Numbered from the stretch's first letter, positions 46,553 through 56,132 are shown. The stretch: DNA of 64,000 bases from Flavobacterium lipolyticum (GCF_020905335.1 NZ_JAJJMN010000001.1:2914001-2978000); one strand, 5' to 3'. The notes: generated from the sequence alone by a model not told the origin. Numbers and translations are program-made.

Positions 46553-46582
46553 AAAAGCTCCAGATTTCTCTGAAGCTTTTTG
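46553..46582 (-). terminator. Terminator hairpin next to the tRNA remnant
   Basis: AAAGCTCCAGA pairs with TCTGAAGCTTT. On the minus strand it follows the tRNA-like fragment and matches the hairpin in repeat copies A-C. Confidence 0.75.
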
Positions 46583-46583
46583 T

Positions 46584-46640
46584 CTTAGTAGCGGGAACAT
46601 GACTCGAACCTGTGTCCGCCGCGGCTGATATGAGCCCGCC
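46584..46640 (-). pseudogene. Truncated tRNA-fMet remnant
   Basis: On the minus strand the T-arm and 3' acceptor half are nearly intact (ACAGGTTCGAGTC, then TGTTCCCGCTA), differing by one base from the real tRNA at 46697. GGGCTCATA of the anticodon loop is also kept. The 5' half and D arm are lost. It sits between the cassette array and the true tRNA gene. Confidence 0.7.
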
Positions 46641-46662
46641 AGTTTTTGCTTTGAAATAAAAA

Positions 46663-46690
46663 AAAACACCACTTGTTGAAGTGGTGTTTT
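46663..46690 (-). terminator. Intrinsic terminator after tRNA-fMet
   Basis: AAAACACCACTT pairs with AAGTGGTGTTTT around a 4-base loop directly after the tRNA 3' end on the minus strand. Confidence 0.85.
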
Positions 46691-46696
46691 ACTTAG

Positions 46697-46769
46697 TAGC
46701 GGGAACAGGACTCGAACCTGTGACCTTCGGGTTATGAGCCCGACGAGCTGCCTACTGCTCTATCCCGCG
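46697..46769 (-). tRNA. Initiator tRNA-fMet (anticodon CAT)
   Basis: The minus strand folds into a full cloverleaf of 73 nt. The anticodon loop is CTCATAA on a stem with three consecutive G-C pairs (GGG/CCC), the hallmark of initiators. The T arm is ACAGG-TTCGAGT-CCTGT. The acceptor has an unpaired first position (C1 against T72), as expected for an initiator. No CCA is encoded. A strong promoter precedes it and a terminator follows. Confidence 0.95.
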
Positions 46770-46781
46770 ATGTTTCGGGTG

Positions 46782-46811
46782 CAAAGATACACAGTTAATA
46801 CGGTTATGCAA
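46782..46811 (-). promoter_or_regulatory. Promoter of tRNA-fMet
   Basis: On the minus strand TTG (46809-46811), a 19-base spacer and TATCTTTG (46782-46789) match the Bacteroidota consensus exactly, ending 12 bp before the mature tRNA. Confidence 0.85.
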
Positions 46812-46895
46812 GCAAAAAATGAAAATATTTTTAAATATCTTGATTTTTGATGTAAGATACTGGTGTACAGTTTGTTGTGTTTTGTTGAAAAAAGT

Positions 46896-47420
46896 TTAAA
46901 TTTTATATTTCAGTAATTCAGCATACGGATCTCCATTTAAACCTAACAAAAAAGCAAAAGCAGGTTCAGTTTTGTATCCCTTTTGTTTGAGTTTGATAAT
47001 CTCTAATCGGAAATTTTCACCTTTTAATTGCAGAATTTCATGTTCTATGAGCATGTGCAGATGCGCATTCTGTTGTTGAGTTGGAATATTTTGTCCAAAG
47101 ATTTCAAATTCAAAAGGGCCTATTCTAAAACTTGCAATAATCGATTCTCTGTTATCAATTACTGTTTCCCGAATGGTATAATTGTTTTTGTTTCCAAAAG
47201 CAGCATGGAGTTTTTCGATAAATTTAGTTTTGTTTTTCCAGTAACAAATGATATCCAAATCACTACTTTCGATATCAATCGCAATGGGGATGGTGCCCAC
47301 TAAAATAGGATCAAATTCAACTAGGTCGCCCAAAATATTATGTTGAGTCAGGGTTTTATAAGCCAGAATTTGTTTGCTGTTTCCGTTTTTTAGATAGTCG
47401 ATAGTGGTAAAATCAATCAT
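46896..47420 (-). CDS. DUF4269 family nucleotidyltransferase-fold protein
   Basis: The 174-residue protein has the DUF4269 pattern. LVGTIPIAIDIESSDLDIICYW near residue 40 resembles the GS...DxD catalytic core of the nucleotidyltransferase superfamily. HLHMLIEHEILQLKGENFR and GYKTEPAFAFLLGL lie near the C-terminus. No enzymatic function is established for the family. It overlaps the GT39 gene by 4 bp (ATGA-type overlap), so the two are co-transcribed; the GT39 gene comes first. Confidence 0.82.
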   Translation of the reverse strand: MIDFTTIDYLKNGNSKQILAYKTLTQHNILGDLVEFDPILVGTIPIAIDIESSDLDIICYWKNKTKFIEKLHAAFGNKNNYTIRETVIDNRESIIASFRIGPFEFEIFGQNIPTQQQNAHLHMLIEHEILQLKGENFRLEIIKLKQKGYKTEPAFAFLLGLNGDPYAELLKYKI

Positions 47421-48943
47421 TTACTATAATTCGTTTCTTCTTTAATTTCAGCCTTCAGTCTTTTGTTAATGTCGATTTTGGCATTGATAAAAACAAAAAT
47501 AGTCGCTCCATACTCTCTTGCATATTTGTTGGTGATCTCACCTGCAATACGTGAAGATCGAAAGAAAGGGCTGGTTTCCTGAAGTTCAGCAGTTCTTTCC
47601 CAAGAGTTTTTAACTCTGATGACATTTTTGTAGGGTACATCAAGAACAAACCAATTGAGATAATCGGCATTAAAAGACACCGCTTTTATCCCTTTTTTAG
47701 AGTAATAATTTATGGCACCGGCTTGTCCGTAATTATCACAGAGTACCAGTGTTGTTTTAGGATTTGGAATTAGGGCATAAACAGAATCTGTTTTTCGGGC
47801 GAGTTCTTTCCAGCCCAGCATATCGGCAAAATCTTGTGGCAGTTCGTGGTCTTTTCCATCTTCCCAACGCAGCATACCAAGTTTTTTGTAGGCCTCTGGA
47901 TTTTTCACGATGTATTCCGGACTTTTATTAGGAAAGGCTAAGTCGTACATCGGAATAAAAAATAACAATGGAAGGATAATGAAAACAGGTTTTAGATAAC
48001 GTTTCCAGCCTGTTTGCAGTACCTGAGAAAGAAAAACAGCTCCAAAAGCAATATAAACAGGGTACAAACCGATAGCATAGTAAGCTTTGGCTTTGAAATA
48101 CAGAAACACTGCCAGTGTAAAAACCATCGAAGCAAAAAAGAATCGGTATTTTTCGAAGGACTTGTAAAACAACAATGCATATAAAGCGGAAAGAATAACA
48201 AAAAGCGAACCGATGAAAAATAACAATTGCTTTTTTAAAAAATCCATTCGATCTACATTAACAAGCTGCGTTTCGGCCAACTCTTTCATGTGATGTACAA
48301 TGGGGAAATGGTTGTTGTACTGCCATAAAAGATTTGGCAAAATTAGAACTACTCCTAAAAGCAGTGCCCCATAGAGTTTTTTCTCTGAAAATATTTTTCT
48401 TTGACGGGATAATAAAAGGGCAGGTAAGAGGCCGATAAGGAGAAATAGCATATTGTATTTGTTCAGAAAGCCAAAAGCAAAGACAACGGAACCAATGTAA
48501 AACCATTTTTTGTTTTCGGTGGTCATGTACTGCACAAGTACATAATAAAAAGAAGTCCAGCATAAGATGTCCAACGAGTTAGGCTGGTACAAGATATTGA
48601 TTCGTAACAAGGTCGAGAACGTAATGCAGGTGGCGCCTAAAATCAGGGCGTATAAGTTTCCTTTCAAAGCCTCAATCGTTTTCCAAACCATCAAGAGCGT
48701 TAAAACTCCAAAAAGGACAGGGAAAAACTTGACCCAGAAAACCGAATTTCCAAGTAAAAGGATAAGGTAAGAAATCCAGGAAGTAACGGGAGGGACCGAT
48801 AAATAGCCCCATGCCAAATGATGCGCCTGATCCAGATGCAGGTATTCGTCGCGCTGCAAATCATATTCGGGACTTATTAAGATATATTGCAGTATAAATT
48901 TTAAGGCGATAAACCCGAGTAAAATGATGGTTTTTTTGGTCAT
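47417..48943 (-). CDS. GT39/ArnT-like membrane glycosyltransferase
   Basis: The 508-residue protein has about ten hydrophobic helices in the first 330 residues, then a soluble C-terminal domain. The first periplasmic loop carries EYDLQRDEYLHLDQA, which fits the catalytic Asp and Glu of the PMT_2/ArnT (GT39/GT83) families. These use lipid-linked sugars and transfer them at the outer face of the inner membrane. AHHLAWGYLSVPPVTSW follows as in the family. The acceptor could be lipid A, another lipid or a protein; this cannot be told. The downstream gene is the DUF4269 protein, overlapping by 4 bp. Confidence 0.88.
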   Translation of the reverse strand: MTKKTIILLGFIALKFILQYILISPEYDLQRDEYLHLDQAHHLAWGYLSVPPVTSWISYLILLLGNSVFWVKFFPVLFGVLTLLMVWKTIEALKGNLYALILGATCITFSTLLRINILYQPNSLDILCWTSFYYVLVQYMTTENKKWFYIGSVVFAFGFLNKYNMLFLLIGLLPALLLSRQRKIFSEKKLYGALLLGVVLILPNLLWQYNNHFPIVHHMKELAETQLVNVDRMDFLKKQLLFFIGSLFVILSALYALLFYKSFEKYRFFFASMVFTLAVFLYFKAKAYYAIGLYPVYIAFGAVFLSQVLQTGWKRYLKPVFIILPLLFFIPMYDLAFPNKSPEYIVKNPEAYKKLGMLRWEDGKDHELPQDFADMLGWKELARKTDSVYALIPNPKTTLVLCDNYGQAGAINYYSKKGIKAVSFNADYLNWFVLDVPYKNVIRVKNSWERTAELQETSPFFRSSRIAGEITNKYAREYGATIFVFINAKIDINKRLKAEIKEETNYSK

Positions 48944-49242
48944 GGTAGTTTTTGGTTTTTTAAACGGTCGTTTTTGGTAATAGCTTAAAATTAAAGCTAA
49001 TATAAGTTTATTTTGGATTTTGTGGTGAGATTTGTTTTGTTGTAATCTTTCTGAAATGGAATAAAATTACCCGATAATGGAGCAGGATTGCACTTTTAAA
49101 TTAGATAACTTGCAATAATCAATTATTTAGAAGATAAATATGGTCTTCTTTAAAATTCAAATTGATCGGTTTTGAATTTCACCAATTCAGAATCGGTTTT
49201 ATTTCATTGATTTATTTTTTTTTAATTTAACAGGTTATTGTT

Positions 49243-51000
49243 TTGAGAGAATTATCTAATTGTTTTTTAATTGTTTTAATAAATATTTTTTTTATGAATT
49301 TATCCTTTGGACAAAGTAGTTCAAAAGATAAAATTTACACGCAAACTGATTTTGAGAAAAACAAAATATTTAATGAAACTTATAGCTTTTGGGACAAAGA
49401 TCGGAAGAATTGGTTTTCAGCATCAGCTGACACTTCAAAAATATCTTATTTTGTAGATGCCCGAAATTATAAAGGGATCGTTAATTACGGGGTAACTTTT
49501 CGCACTAAAACTTTTAGGAATTTTAACTTTTTGGAGCATTTTTCTATGTGTTTTTTAAAAGTTGAAATTAGTAAGTGTTCCTATAATCCAAAAGACAGTA
49601 TTGCAGACATTGAAGGTTTTGTGAGTGGAAATAATGAATGGGGAGCTAACGTTCTGATTAAAACAAAAAGAGAGAAAGAGTACGTCGAAATCTTTTTGGG
49701 AGAAAAAATAAATACGACAAAGATCTGTTATTTGGGACAAACCGTCAACAAAGATTCTGTCGAAGTAAAATTAAATAGTAAAGAAGCAAATGAATTTACT
49801 GTCTTGGATACATTTCCTGCGTTTTATTTTAAAAAAAAATATTCTCATTACAAGACAGTTTTGGGAAACAGATTTCCTTTTAAAATAAGCGGTAAAGTCA
49901 ATAGAAGCTCGCTGCTTGCTTTCGGTTCAAGTTATTCTGAAATATTTGATATAGGAGCTATGATTTATGATCCTGAAAAGAATAAACGAAACAAAATAAT
50001 CCGTAGGGAAAATTATGACTGCATTCCCTTAATTACAGCTAATAAACGGGTAGCAGATATTGAGAAAGAAAAAGTACAAAAACAGGAGATCAATTATTAC
50101 ACTTATACACAGAATGCTGAGAACTATATTGTAGGCAGGCAGTTTGGCAAAGCAAAAGAAGAGTATAATGTTTTAGCTCAAAAATATCCCATACTATTTG
50201 CGAGAGATATTCATAATGCTATGCGTTGCGCCATACTGTCAAGAGATTATAAAAATGCCTTTTGGTGGGGAGAAAAACTGGCATTAAAAGGCATTGAATT
50301 GCCGTATTTTAATTCTAAAATTTTTGCTGTTTTGAGGAAAAATCCGGAATGGAAGAGCTTTAGTGTCAAATACGATTCCGTTTCTAAAAATGCGCAGTAT
50401 AAATGGAATTTAAACCTAAAAAAAGAATTAACAGATTTACTTGATGAAGATCAGGCTGAATATGGGCTTGAAAATCGAAAGAGTCCAAAAGTATTATATG
50501 AAACAACAGAAAAAGTTACCGGTAAACTGATCGATTTACTGAAAAAAGAAGGTTACCCTTCCGAAGAAAAAATAGGCAGTCTTGTAGTAAGGGATACTGT
50601 TTTGATCCCTTTTCCTGATTTTAATGTTTTAATCCTTCATGCCATACAACAAACGCCAAAAAAGAGTAAAGATCTAAACGAACTGTTGGATAAAAGCACT
50701 ATTAATTTGGAATACGATCAAAAAAGGAGTTTTAATAACACCATAGGGTATGGATCTTGTTTTCGTATTTATAAAGGCAATTTATACAGTTCCAAGTCGT
50801 GTGGAAGAACTAATGATGCTGAAGTTCGAAAAATTGCATTCAAATTTAACAACCCTAATGGTTTTATTACGGATTATGGTAATTATGTGGTTGAAGCACA
50901 CGATTCCAAAGATCAAAAATTGGTTGATGAGGACTATAAAAAAAAATACAATTTAATCATGAAACTTACGGATGACTGGGCGTTTTATGATAAGTATTAA
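49243..51000 (+). CDS. Large secreted protein of unknown function
   Basis: The 585-residue protein has a signal peptide (CFLIVLINIFFMNLSFGQ). A beta-rich domain covers residues 25-260, followed by a TPR-like helical stretch (NYIVGRQFGKAKEEYNVLAQKYP, AMRCAILSRDYKNAFWWGEKLALKG) near residues 295-350. The C-terminal domain has KSPKVLYETTEKVTGK and a run with YGSCFRIYKG. No family is recognised. The start is a TTG at 49243, since no ATG precedes the signal peptide; an ATG at 49294 would cut it. A decayed gene fragment follows it. Confidence 0.65.
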   Translation: MRELSNCFLIVLINIFFMNLSFGQSSSKDKIYTQTDFEKNKIFNETYSFWDKDRKNWFSASADTSKISYFVDARNYKGIVNYGVTFRTKTFRNFNFLEHFSMCFLKVEISKCSYNPKDSIADIEGFVSGNNEWGANVLIKTKREKEYVEIFLGEKINTTKICYLGQTVNKDSVEVKLNSKEANEFTVLDTFPAFYFKKKYSHYKTVLGNRFPFKISGKVNRSSLLAFGSSYSEIFDIGAMIYDPEKNKRNKIIRRENYDCIPLITANKRVADIEKEKVQKQEINYYTYTQNAENYIVGRQFGKAKEEYNVLAQKYPILFARDIHNAMRCAILSRDYKNAFWWGEKLALKGIELPYFNSKIFAVLRKNPEWKSFSVKYDSVSKNAQYKWNLNLKKELTDLLDEDQAEYGLENRKSPKVLYETTEKVTGKLIDLLKKEGYPSEEKIGSLVVRDTVLIPFPDFNVLILHAIQQTPKKSKDLNELLDKSTINLEYDQKRSFNNTIGYGSCFRIYKGNLYSSKSCGRTNDAEVRKIAFKFNNPNGFITDYGNYVVEAHDSKDQKLVDEDYKKKYNLIMKLTDDWAFYDKY

Positions 51001-51009
51001 TAATTAGGA

Positions 51010-51345
51010 TTTTGATATAGTCAAGGTGTAGATGAGTTTGTAAATAATGTTATCGACTGCTTAGACCGGGGTTTTGTAAGAATAGGGGAATCTGATAAGG
51101 TTGTAATTGAAAGCATGAATTTTAGTAATGAAAAAAGCTCTTATACTTTGAAAAACGCTTTATTTAGAAAATATAGAATCAGAAGAAGTGTAAAGTGTCT
51201 GGTTTAATGGGGGGTGCATCAATTCCAGGGAGAACGACTATGAAAATAAATGTTATGAAGTTCTCAATGATGCTTTCGTGTTACAAAAGCCGGTTAAAAA
51301 AATTGGAAAGAGTAATCTGTTAACCGGAATTCAAACTAATATACA
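51010..51345 (+). pseudogene. Frameshifted gene relic
   Basis: Two open stretches in different frames look like protein. One, about 51025-51207, includes GVDEFVNNVIDCLDRGFV and ESDKVVIESMNFSNEKSSYT. The other, about 51230-51345, includes ENDYENKCYEVLNDAFVLQK. No start codon suits the first, and a stop separates them. It may be the end of a duplicated or deleted gene related to the surface protein just upstream. The family is not recognised. Confidence 0.3.
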
Positions 51346-51373
51346 AAGCCTCAGAGAAATCCGAAGCTTTGTA
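51341..51373. terminator. Terminator hairpin before the convergent barrel gene
   Basis: ATACAAAGC pairs with GCTTTGTAT and includes a smaller inner stem. It lies 18 bp past the stop of the minus-strand barrel gene. Confidence 0.65.
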
Positions 51374-51390
51374 TGAAGATCTAAACACAT

Positions 51391-53781
51391 TTAGTTGGCT
51401 CTGCTTCTTTCTTCCTCATTTCCAAAATCACGTTGTTTGGATTTGATGTTTTGATTACCAAATTTATAACTCAATGAAATTCTGAAACCTCTCGTGTCCG
51501 AATAACTTTTTACATTGGTTTTAATATGGTTGGAATCATAGGAAATCAATGGTTTTTGTGCGTTCAGTAAATCTTCGCCAATGATGGTAACCGAAAGATT
51601 TTTGTTGAAAGTTAACAGCTTAACAGAGATGTCAAGAATATTTAAAGTCGAAATATTAAAGATCTGATAACGACCAGGAAGCTGTAAACCATAGTTTAAG
51701 CCAAGAAATAAGGTTTTATTAGTGTTTATCGTAAAATCATTATTGCTGTAAAGGTATCCGTTATAACCATCGATGGACTGAATAAAAGCAGTTTTTGATT
51801 TTACATTCTGATAGTTTAAATTGAATCCGGTAAAGCTGTTCCACCACGACCATTTGTTGAAATTATAAGAGGTCGAAAGTCCAATTTGGTAAGTATTAGC
51901 ATAGTTTAAAGGCGTGTTTCTGGTAACATTCGTATTCGGATCGATGATCGATAATTCCTGTCCAAAATCGGAAACCTGAGAAAAGTAAACAGAGTTTACC
52001 CATTTTTGATTTCGGATAAACGAGAACTCAAAATTATCAATCAATGAAGGCTTTAAGTACGGATTACCTTCGGAATAATAATAAGGACTTGTTTTAATGA
52101 CAAAAGGATTCAAATAATCAAAATCAGGTCTGCGGATTCTTCTGCTGTAGTTTAAGGAAAAAGAATTGTTTTCGTTTGGTACATAAGTCAGATAAGCTGT
52201 TGGAAATAATTTGATGTAATTGTTGGTGTTCGTTTGATTCAAATTTTCAGAGTAACCTTTGGTTTGTGTTGCTTCGATTCGTAGACCAATTTGAGTTTCC
52301 CATTTTGAATTTATTTTTTTACTTCCGGAGAAATACAAAGCCTGATTGTATTCTTTATAATTGAAAACATTGGATTGATTGGTGTTGAAGACGGGAGTTC
52401 CGGTTTCGTTATCGTACACGATCAGATTGTTGTTTGTATTGGTGTGGAAAGTTTTCGCTCCAAAACTAAGATTTGCCCAATCGTACGGTAAAGTAACGTC
52501 AATATTGGCCGAGTAATTTTTGATTGCATTGACATTTGAATTTGTCGAAGAAAAGTAACCTCCGGGGATATTATTTTTACTGCTGTCCAGTTCATTCCCT
52601 GAAAAGAAACGATAATCTTTCTTGTTGTAATCGAAATAATCCAAGTCCATCGAAATATTTTTTCCTAAACTGTCTAATACAATCGAATTATGAAAGTTAA
52701 CGGCATTCATTTTCGGGTTATTTTTCGCATTCGCATTCGAAGCGATATAGGAATTCGCCGTTCCGTTTGCATTATCATAAATAGTGGTAAAAGGATTGTT
52801 TGTATTTACTTTATCCGTAAAACTGCCAAGGTATTTAAGTCCGGTACTCCATTTTTCGGTTACTTTATAATCAAGACCAAGGCCTAAACTTAAAACATCG
52901 GCTGTTGATCTGTTTTGAACGTCCTGTTTCCAGGTTTCGTCTTTGTAGAAAATAGAACTTTCAGAAGTAGTCAGTAATTTTTGTTTCCCTTTGCTTGCAG
53001 TGGCCTGTACCGAAAGGTTATCGTGATTGTACGTAAAAAGTCCGTTCACGTTTCCGCCTGCGTATGTTTTTTGCGTGTAGGATGTTCCAAGATTAGCATT
53101 CCATGAGTTTGCTTTTGCCGTTTTCAATTTAATATTAATAAGACCGCTATTGCCTTCCGCATCATATTTTGCAGGCGGAGTTGTAACTACTTCAATACTT
53201 TTAATATTATCAGAGGGAATTGATTTCAGAAATGCCGCCAGATCTTCCTGAGGCATTCTTTGCAAACGATCGTCAATCATTACTAAAATTTCTCCTTTAC
53301 CTACAATCGAAACAACCTCGTTTTGAACCCTTACGGTAGGCGTCGCTTTTAAAGCATCTAAAGCGGTTCCTCCGGTGGCTGTTACAGAATTTTCGACGTT
53401 AAAAACAAGGCGGTCTACTTTTTGTTCAATCAGTTTTTTTCTTGATTTCAGCGTTACCCCTTCCAGCTGTACCGATTCTTTAATTTCAGTGATACCCAGA
53501 TCTGTATCGTGATCAATTGTAATTTCGCGGTTCATATATTCTGTGCCAAATTGTTCCAATATCAAACGGTAATTTCCTTTTGGTACTTTCAGAACAAAAC
53601 TCCCCAAACTGTCGGTTGAAGCCTGAGCAATTAAAGTTTTTTGAGAATTGAACAAACTGCCGATGATAAATTCAACAGCTGATTTATTTTGATTGATTAC
53701 TTTTCCTTTAAGTTCGTATTGCTGAGCAAAAGAATACGTTTGAAATAAAAAGGCAAGTACTAAAAGGCTACTATTTTTCAT
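51391..53781 (-). CDS. Outer-membrane beta-barrel (TonB-receptor-like) protein with CarboxypepD-reg domain
   Basis: The 796-residue protein has a signal peptide (MKNSSLLVLAFLFQTYSFAQ). A carboxypeptidase-D regulatory-like domain (YELKGKVINQNKSAV..., residues 22-110) is followed by a TonB plug (VENSVTATGGTALDALKATPTVRV, KSIEVVTTPPAKYDAEGNSGLINI) and a large OMP_b-brl-type barrel. This group includes receptors for peptides, metals and unknown cargo. ATG at 53781 is chosen; a frame from 53847 adds a non-signal extension. It is divergent from a LytS/LytTR pair, whose regulator probably controls it or senses the same cue. Confidence 0.88.
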   Translation of the reverse strand: MKNSSLLVLAFLFQTYSFAQQYELKGKVINQNKSAVEFIIGSLFNSQKTLIAQASTDSLGSFVLKVPKGNYRLILEQFGTEYMNREITIDHDTDLGITEIKESVQLEGVTLKSRKKLIEQKVDRLVFNVENSVTATGGTALDALKATPTVRVQNEVVSIVGKGEILVMIDDRLQRMPQEDLAAFLKSIPSDNIKSIEVVTTPPAKYDAEGNSGLINIKLKTAKANSWNANLGTSYTQKTYAGGNVNGLFTYNHDNLSVQATASKGKQKLLTTSESSIFYKDETWKQDVQNRSTADVLSLGLGLDYKVTEKWSTGLKYLGSFTDKVNTNNPFTTIYDNANGTANSYIASNANAKNNPKMNAVNFHNSIVLDSLGKNISMDLDYFDYNKKDYRFFSGNELDSSKNNIPGGYFSSTNSNVNAIKNYSANIDVTLPYDWANLSFGAKTFHTNTNNNLIVYDNETGTPVFNTNQSNVFNYKEYNQALYFSGSKKINSKWETQIGLRIEATQTKGYSENLNQTNTNNYIKLFPTAYLTYVPNENNSFSLNYSRRIRRPDFDYLNPFVIKTSPYYYSEGNPYLKPSLIDNFEFSFIRNQKWVNSVYFSQVSDFGQELSIIDPNTNVTRNTPLNYANTYQIGLSTSYNFNKWSWWNSFTGFNLNYQNVKSKTAFIQSIDGYNGYLYSNNDFTINTNKTLFLGLNYGLQLPGRYQIFNISTLNILDISVKLLTFNKNLSVTIIGEDLLNAQKPLISYDSNHIKTNVKSYSDTRGFRISLSYKFGNQNIKSKQRDFGNEEERSRAN

Positions 53782-53876
53782 GGTTTTTAGATTAATTACG
53801 CTGCAAAACTGCGCCGAAAAAATGCCTAAAACTACTTTTATCGACAAACCCCCGGGATTAATCTACAAACCCTGTT

Positions 53877-53905
53877 TTGGACTTTTTTATGAATGCATAT
53901 CTTTG
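53877..53905 (+). promoter_or_regulatory. Promoter of the LytS/LytTR operon
   Basis: TTG (53877-53879), an 18-base spacer and TATCTTTG (53898-53905) match the Bacteroidota consensus. The -7 box covers the possible ATG at 53893, so translation must start at 53920. Confidence 0.8.
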
Positions 53906-53919
53906 AAAAAAACAAAAAG

Positions 53920-54942
53920 ATGTATAAAGGAACATTATCAAAAAAAGTAGAAGTATTCATTCACATTATATATTGGCTTTTGATGGGGTATTTCACCTTT
54001 GTTAAAAATCTAATCCAGGCCAAAAACTACACCCCGGATCTGTTCCTGTCTACGTATATGATTGTGTTTGTACTAACCTTCTATTTTCATTATTTTGTGG
54101 TGATGAAATTGGTTTTTAAATCCTTTCAATGGAAAAGATTTTTTGCAGGAGTATTGGTTTCGTACTTGTTTTTTACGGCCTTACGATGGCTGTTGGAGCA
54201 GGAGATAAGTCAAGTTTTATTCCATAGAATCAATTACACCAATCCCACCTTTTTTAATTATATGGAAGATAACCTGCACTACAGCAGTATGTCAGTCATT
54301 TTAAGTTCACTGCTTTGGTTTGTGATTTATTTTATCCGTTTGCTCGAGTACAATCAGGTTATTTTGGAAGAAAGCAAAAACACCGAAATAAAATTTCTGA
54401 AAGCGCAAATCAATCCGCATTTTATCTTTAATACCCTGAACAATATCTATTCGATGGTGTATTTTCAATCCGACAAATCGTTGATGGCCATCGAAAAATT
54501 AAGTCAGATCATGCGTTTTACCACTTATGAATCTCAAAAAGAAAAGATAAAACTGGCAGATGAAATCGATTATATTAAAGCCTATATTGAGCTCGAACAA
54601 TTGAGGCATCAGGACAGTGCTTTTATTGATTTCAGAATTGAAACTCAAAATATTTCCGAAGAAATTCCGCCTTATATTTTGTCTCCGTTAATTGAAAATG
54701 CTTTGAAACATGGCATAACATCCAATGAAAAGCCAATTTTAATTGAGTTACGTTTAGAAGATAAGAAGCTTAATTTTAAAGTAGTCAATGATATTGCCGT
54801 GCAAAAGAAAGACAAGCTGGGAGGCATTGGATTAAGTAATTTGAAAATGAGACTGGAAATTCATTATCCGGAGAAACATCAAATAAAAGTAGTCAATCAA
54901 AACAACCAGTTTACAGCTGAACTTGAAATAGAATTAAAATGA
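53920..54942 (+). CDS. LytS/YehU-type sensor histidine kinase
   Basis: The 340-residue protein has four hydrophobic segments in the first 150 residues and then a His_kinase (PF06580-type) domain. The phosphoacceptor is the His in QINPHFIFNTLNNIYSM near residue 168. The ATP-binding N-box is PLIENALKHGI near residue 270, with GGIGLSNLKMRLEIHYP near residue 313. Together with the response regulator, which overlaps it by 4 bp, it forms a complete two-component system. The membrane part has no recognised ligand-binding domain. The start at 53920 is set by the promoter at 53877-53905. Confidence 0.92.
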   Translation: MYKGTLSKKVEVFIHIIYWLLMGYFTFVKNLIQAKNYTPDLFLSTYMIVFVLTFYFHYFVVMKLVFKSFQWKRFFAGVLVSYLFFTALRWLLEQEISQVLFHRINYTNPTFFNYMEDNLHYSSMSVILSSLLWFVIYFIRLLEYNQVILEESKNTEIKFLKAQINPHFIFNTLNNIYSMVYFQSDKSLMAIEKLSQIMRFTTYESQKEKIKLADEIDYIKAYIELEQLRHQDSAFIDFRIETQNISEEIPPYILSPLIENALKHGITSNEKPILIELRLEDKKLNFKVVNDIAVQKKDKLGGIGLSNLKMRLEIHYPEKHQIKVVNQNNQFTAELEIELK

Positions 54943-55628
54943 AAAAAATAAATTGTATCATATTAGACGACGAACCTTTTGCAGTAAAATTAATGGCAGA
55001 CTATGCTTCTAAAGTGCCGAGATTAAATGTTTTATATGCTGATTCAGATGTTTTTAAAGCCATTGAGATACTGAACAATGAGACTGTCGATTTAGTCTTT
55101 ATCGACATTCAGATGCCACAATTAACGGGGATTGAATTGATGCAGATGTTCAATCAGAAGCACAATTTCATCATCACTTCTGCGTATCCGGATTATGCTT
55201 TAGATGTTTTTCAGTTTCATGTTATAGATTATTTACTCAAGCCAATTGTTTTTAATCGTTTTTATCAGAGTGTAGAGAAATTTATCCGTTGGCAGGAAAC
55301 CATGCAAAACCAGCAAACCGATGATTTTCTGTTTGTAAAAGCTGATCGAAAGCATCATAAAATAGCCACCGAAAATATTCTTTACATTGAAGGACTTAAA
55401 GACTACATCAGGATTCATACCAAAGGCGAAAAAATTATGGTTTTGGAAAACATGAAAGATATTCTCGAAAAACTTCCCCTAAATCAATTTGTTCGCATTC
55501 ATCGTTCGTACATTATTCCAAAAAACAAAATAAAAGTGATCGAAGGCAATCAGATACAATTGACTGGCGGTGAACAACTCCCTATTGGTGAAACTTACCG
55601 AAAACTGGTGAGTGACTGGCTGAGTTAA
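54939..55628 (+). CDS. LytTR-family response regulator
   Basis: The 229-residue protein has an N-terminal receiver domain with acidic pair D10-D11 and phosphoacceptor D56 (in VFIDIQMP), plus the conserved ITSAYPDYALDVF and LLKPI. The C-terminal LytTR DNA-binding domain runs from about residue 130 and includes YIEGLKDYIRIHT and FVRIHRSYIIPKNKIKVIEGNQI. It overlaps the kinase by 4 bp, and a terminator follows. LytTR regulators bind direct repeats; the divergent barrel gene at 53781 is the obvious target. Confidence 0.94.
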   Translation: MKKINCIILDDEPFAVKLMADYASKVPRLNVLYADSDVFKAIEILNNETVDLVFIDIQMPQLTGIELMQMFNQKHNFIITSAYPDYALDVFQFHVIDYLLKPIVFNRFYQSVEKFIRWQETMQNQQTDDFLFVKADRKHHKIATENILYIEGLKDYIRIHTKGEKIMVLENMKDILEKLPLNQFVRIHRSYIIPKNKIKVIEGNQIQLTGGEQLPIGETYRKLVSDWLS

Positions 55629-55693
55629 GTGTTTAAAAATTGTAGTTGATTTATTGGATACAAATCGATTGCCCTTACTAAATTAATTTCAAG

Positions 55694-55723
55694 ACCTGTG
55701 AATCAAATTCACAGGTTTTTTTT
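55694..55723 (+). terminator. Terminator after the LytTR gene
   Basis: ACCTGTGAAT pairs with ATTCACAGGT around CAA and is followed by seven T. Confidence 0.88.
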
Positions 55724-56132
55724 ATGTTTTTATTTGCGAAAACACACCGATTATTTCTTAAAACACACCAGTTATTGCTTTTGAAATTAATCTTGAATTC
55801 GATCCTATATATTTGGTACAATTACGAAGAGAAAAGTCATAAAAACAAAATCTTTGTACGTCATCAATCTTTATTCTTTGTAACGAATAGAAATTGTTGC
55901 ACAACACCCTGAAATACCACTTTAGCAGGGAACTATTTCCCATTTTTTTGTTGATACATTAGAAACTAAGATGCAATTTATTTACAGTATCTGTTCGAAT
56001 TGTATAATGGCATTTGCTATTTAAATACCACAACTTTTGTATCAAGATAATAAGAAGAAAGAACTTAAATGCTTCTTTTATTCTTATACGATCAATTTCC
56101 CTGACTAACCAAAATCATTAATTGTATATAGT
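55724..56132. other. Leader region of the second susC operon
   Basis: About 400 bp with no supported gene. The short frames here are not conserved-looking. It should hold the promoter of the susC-like gene at 56133, but no clear TTG/TAnnTTTG pair or palindromic operator like those of the first locus was found. Confidence 0.4.
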
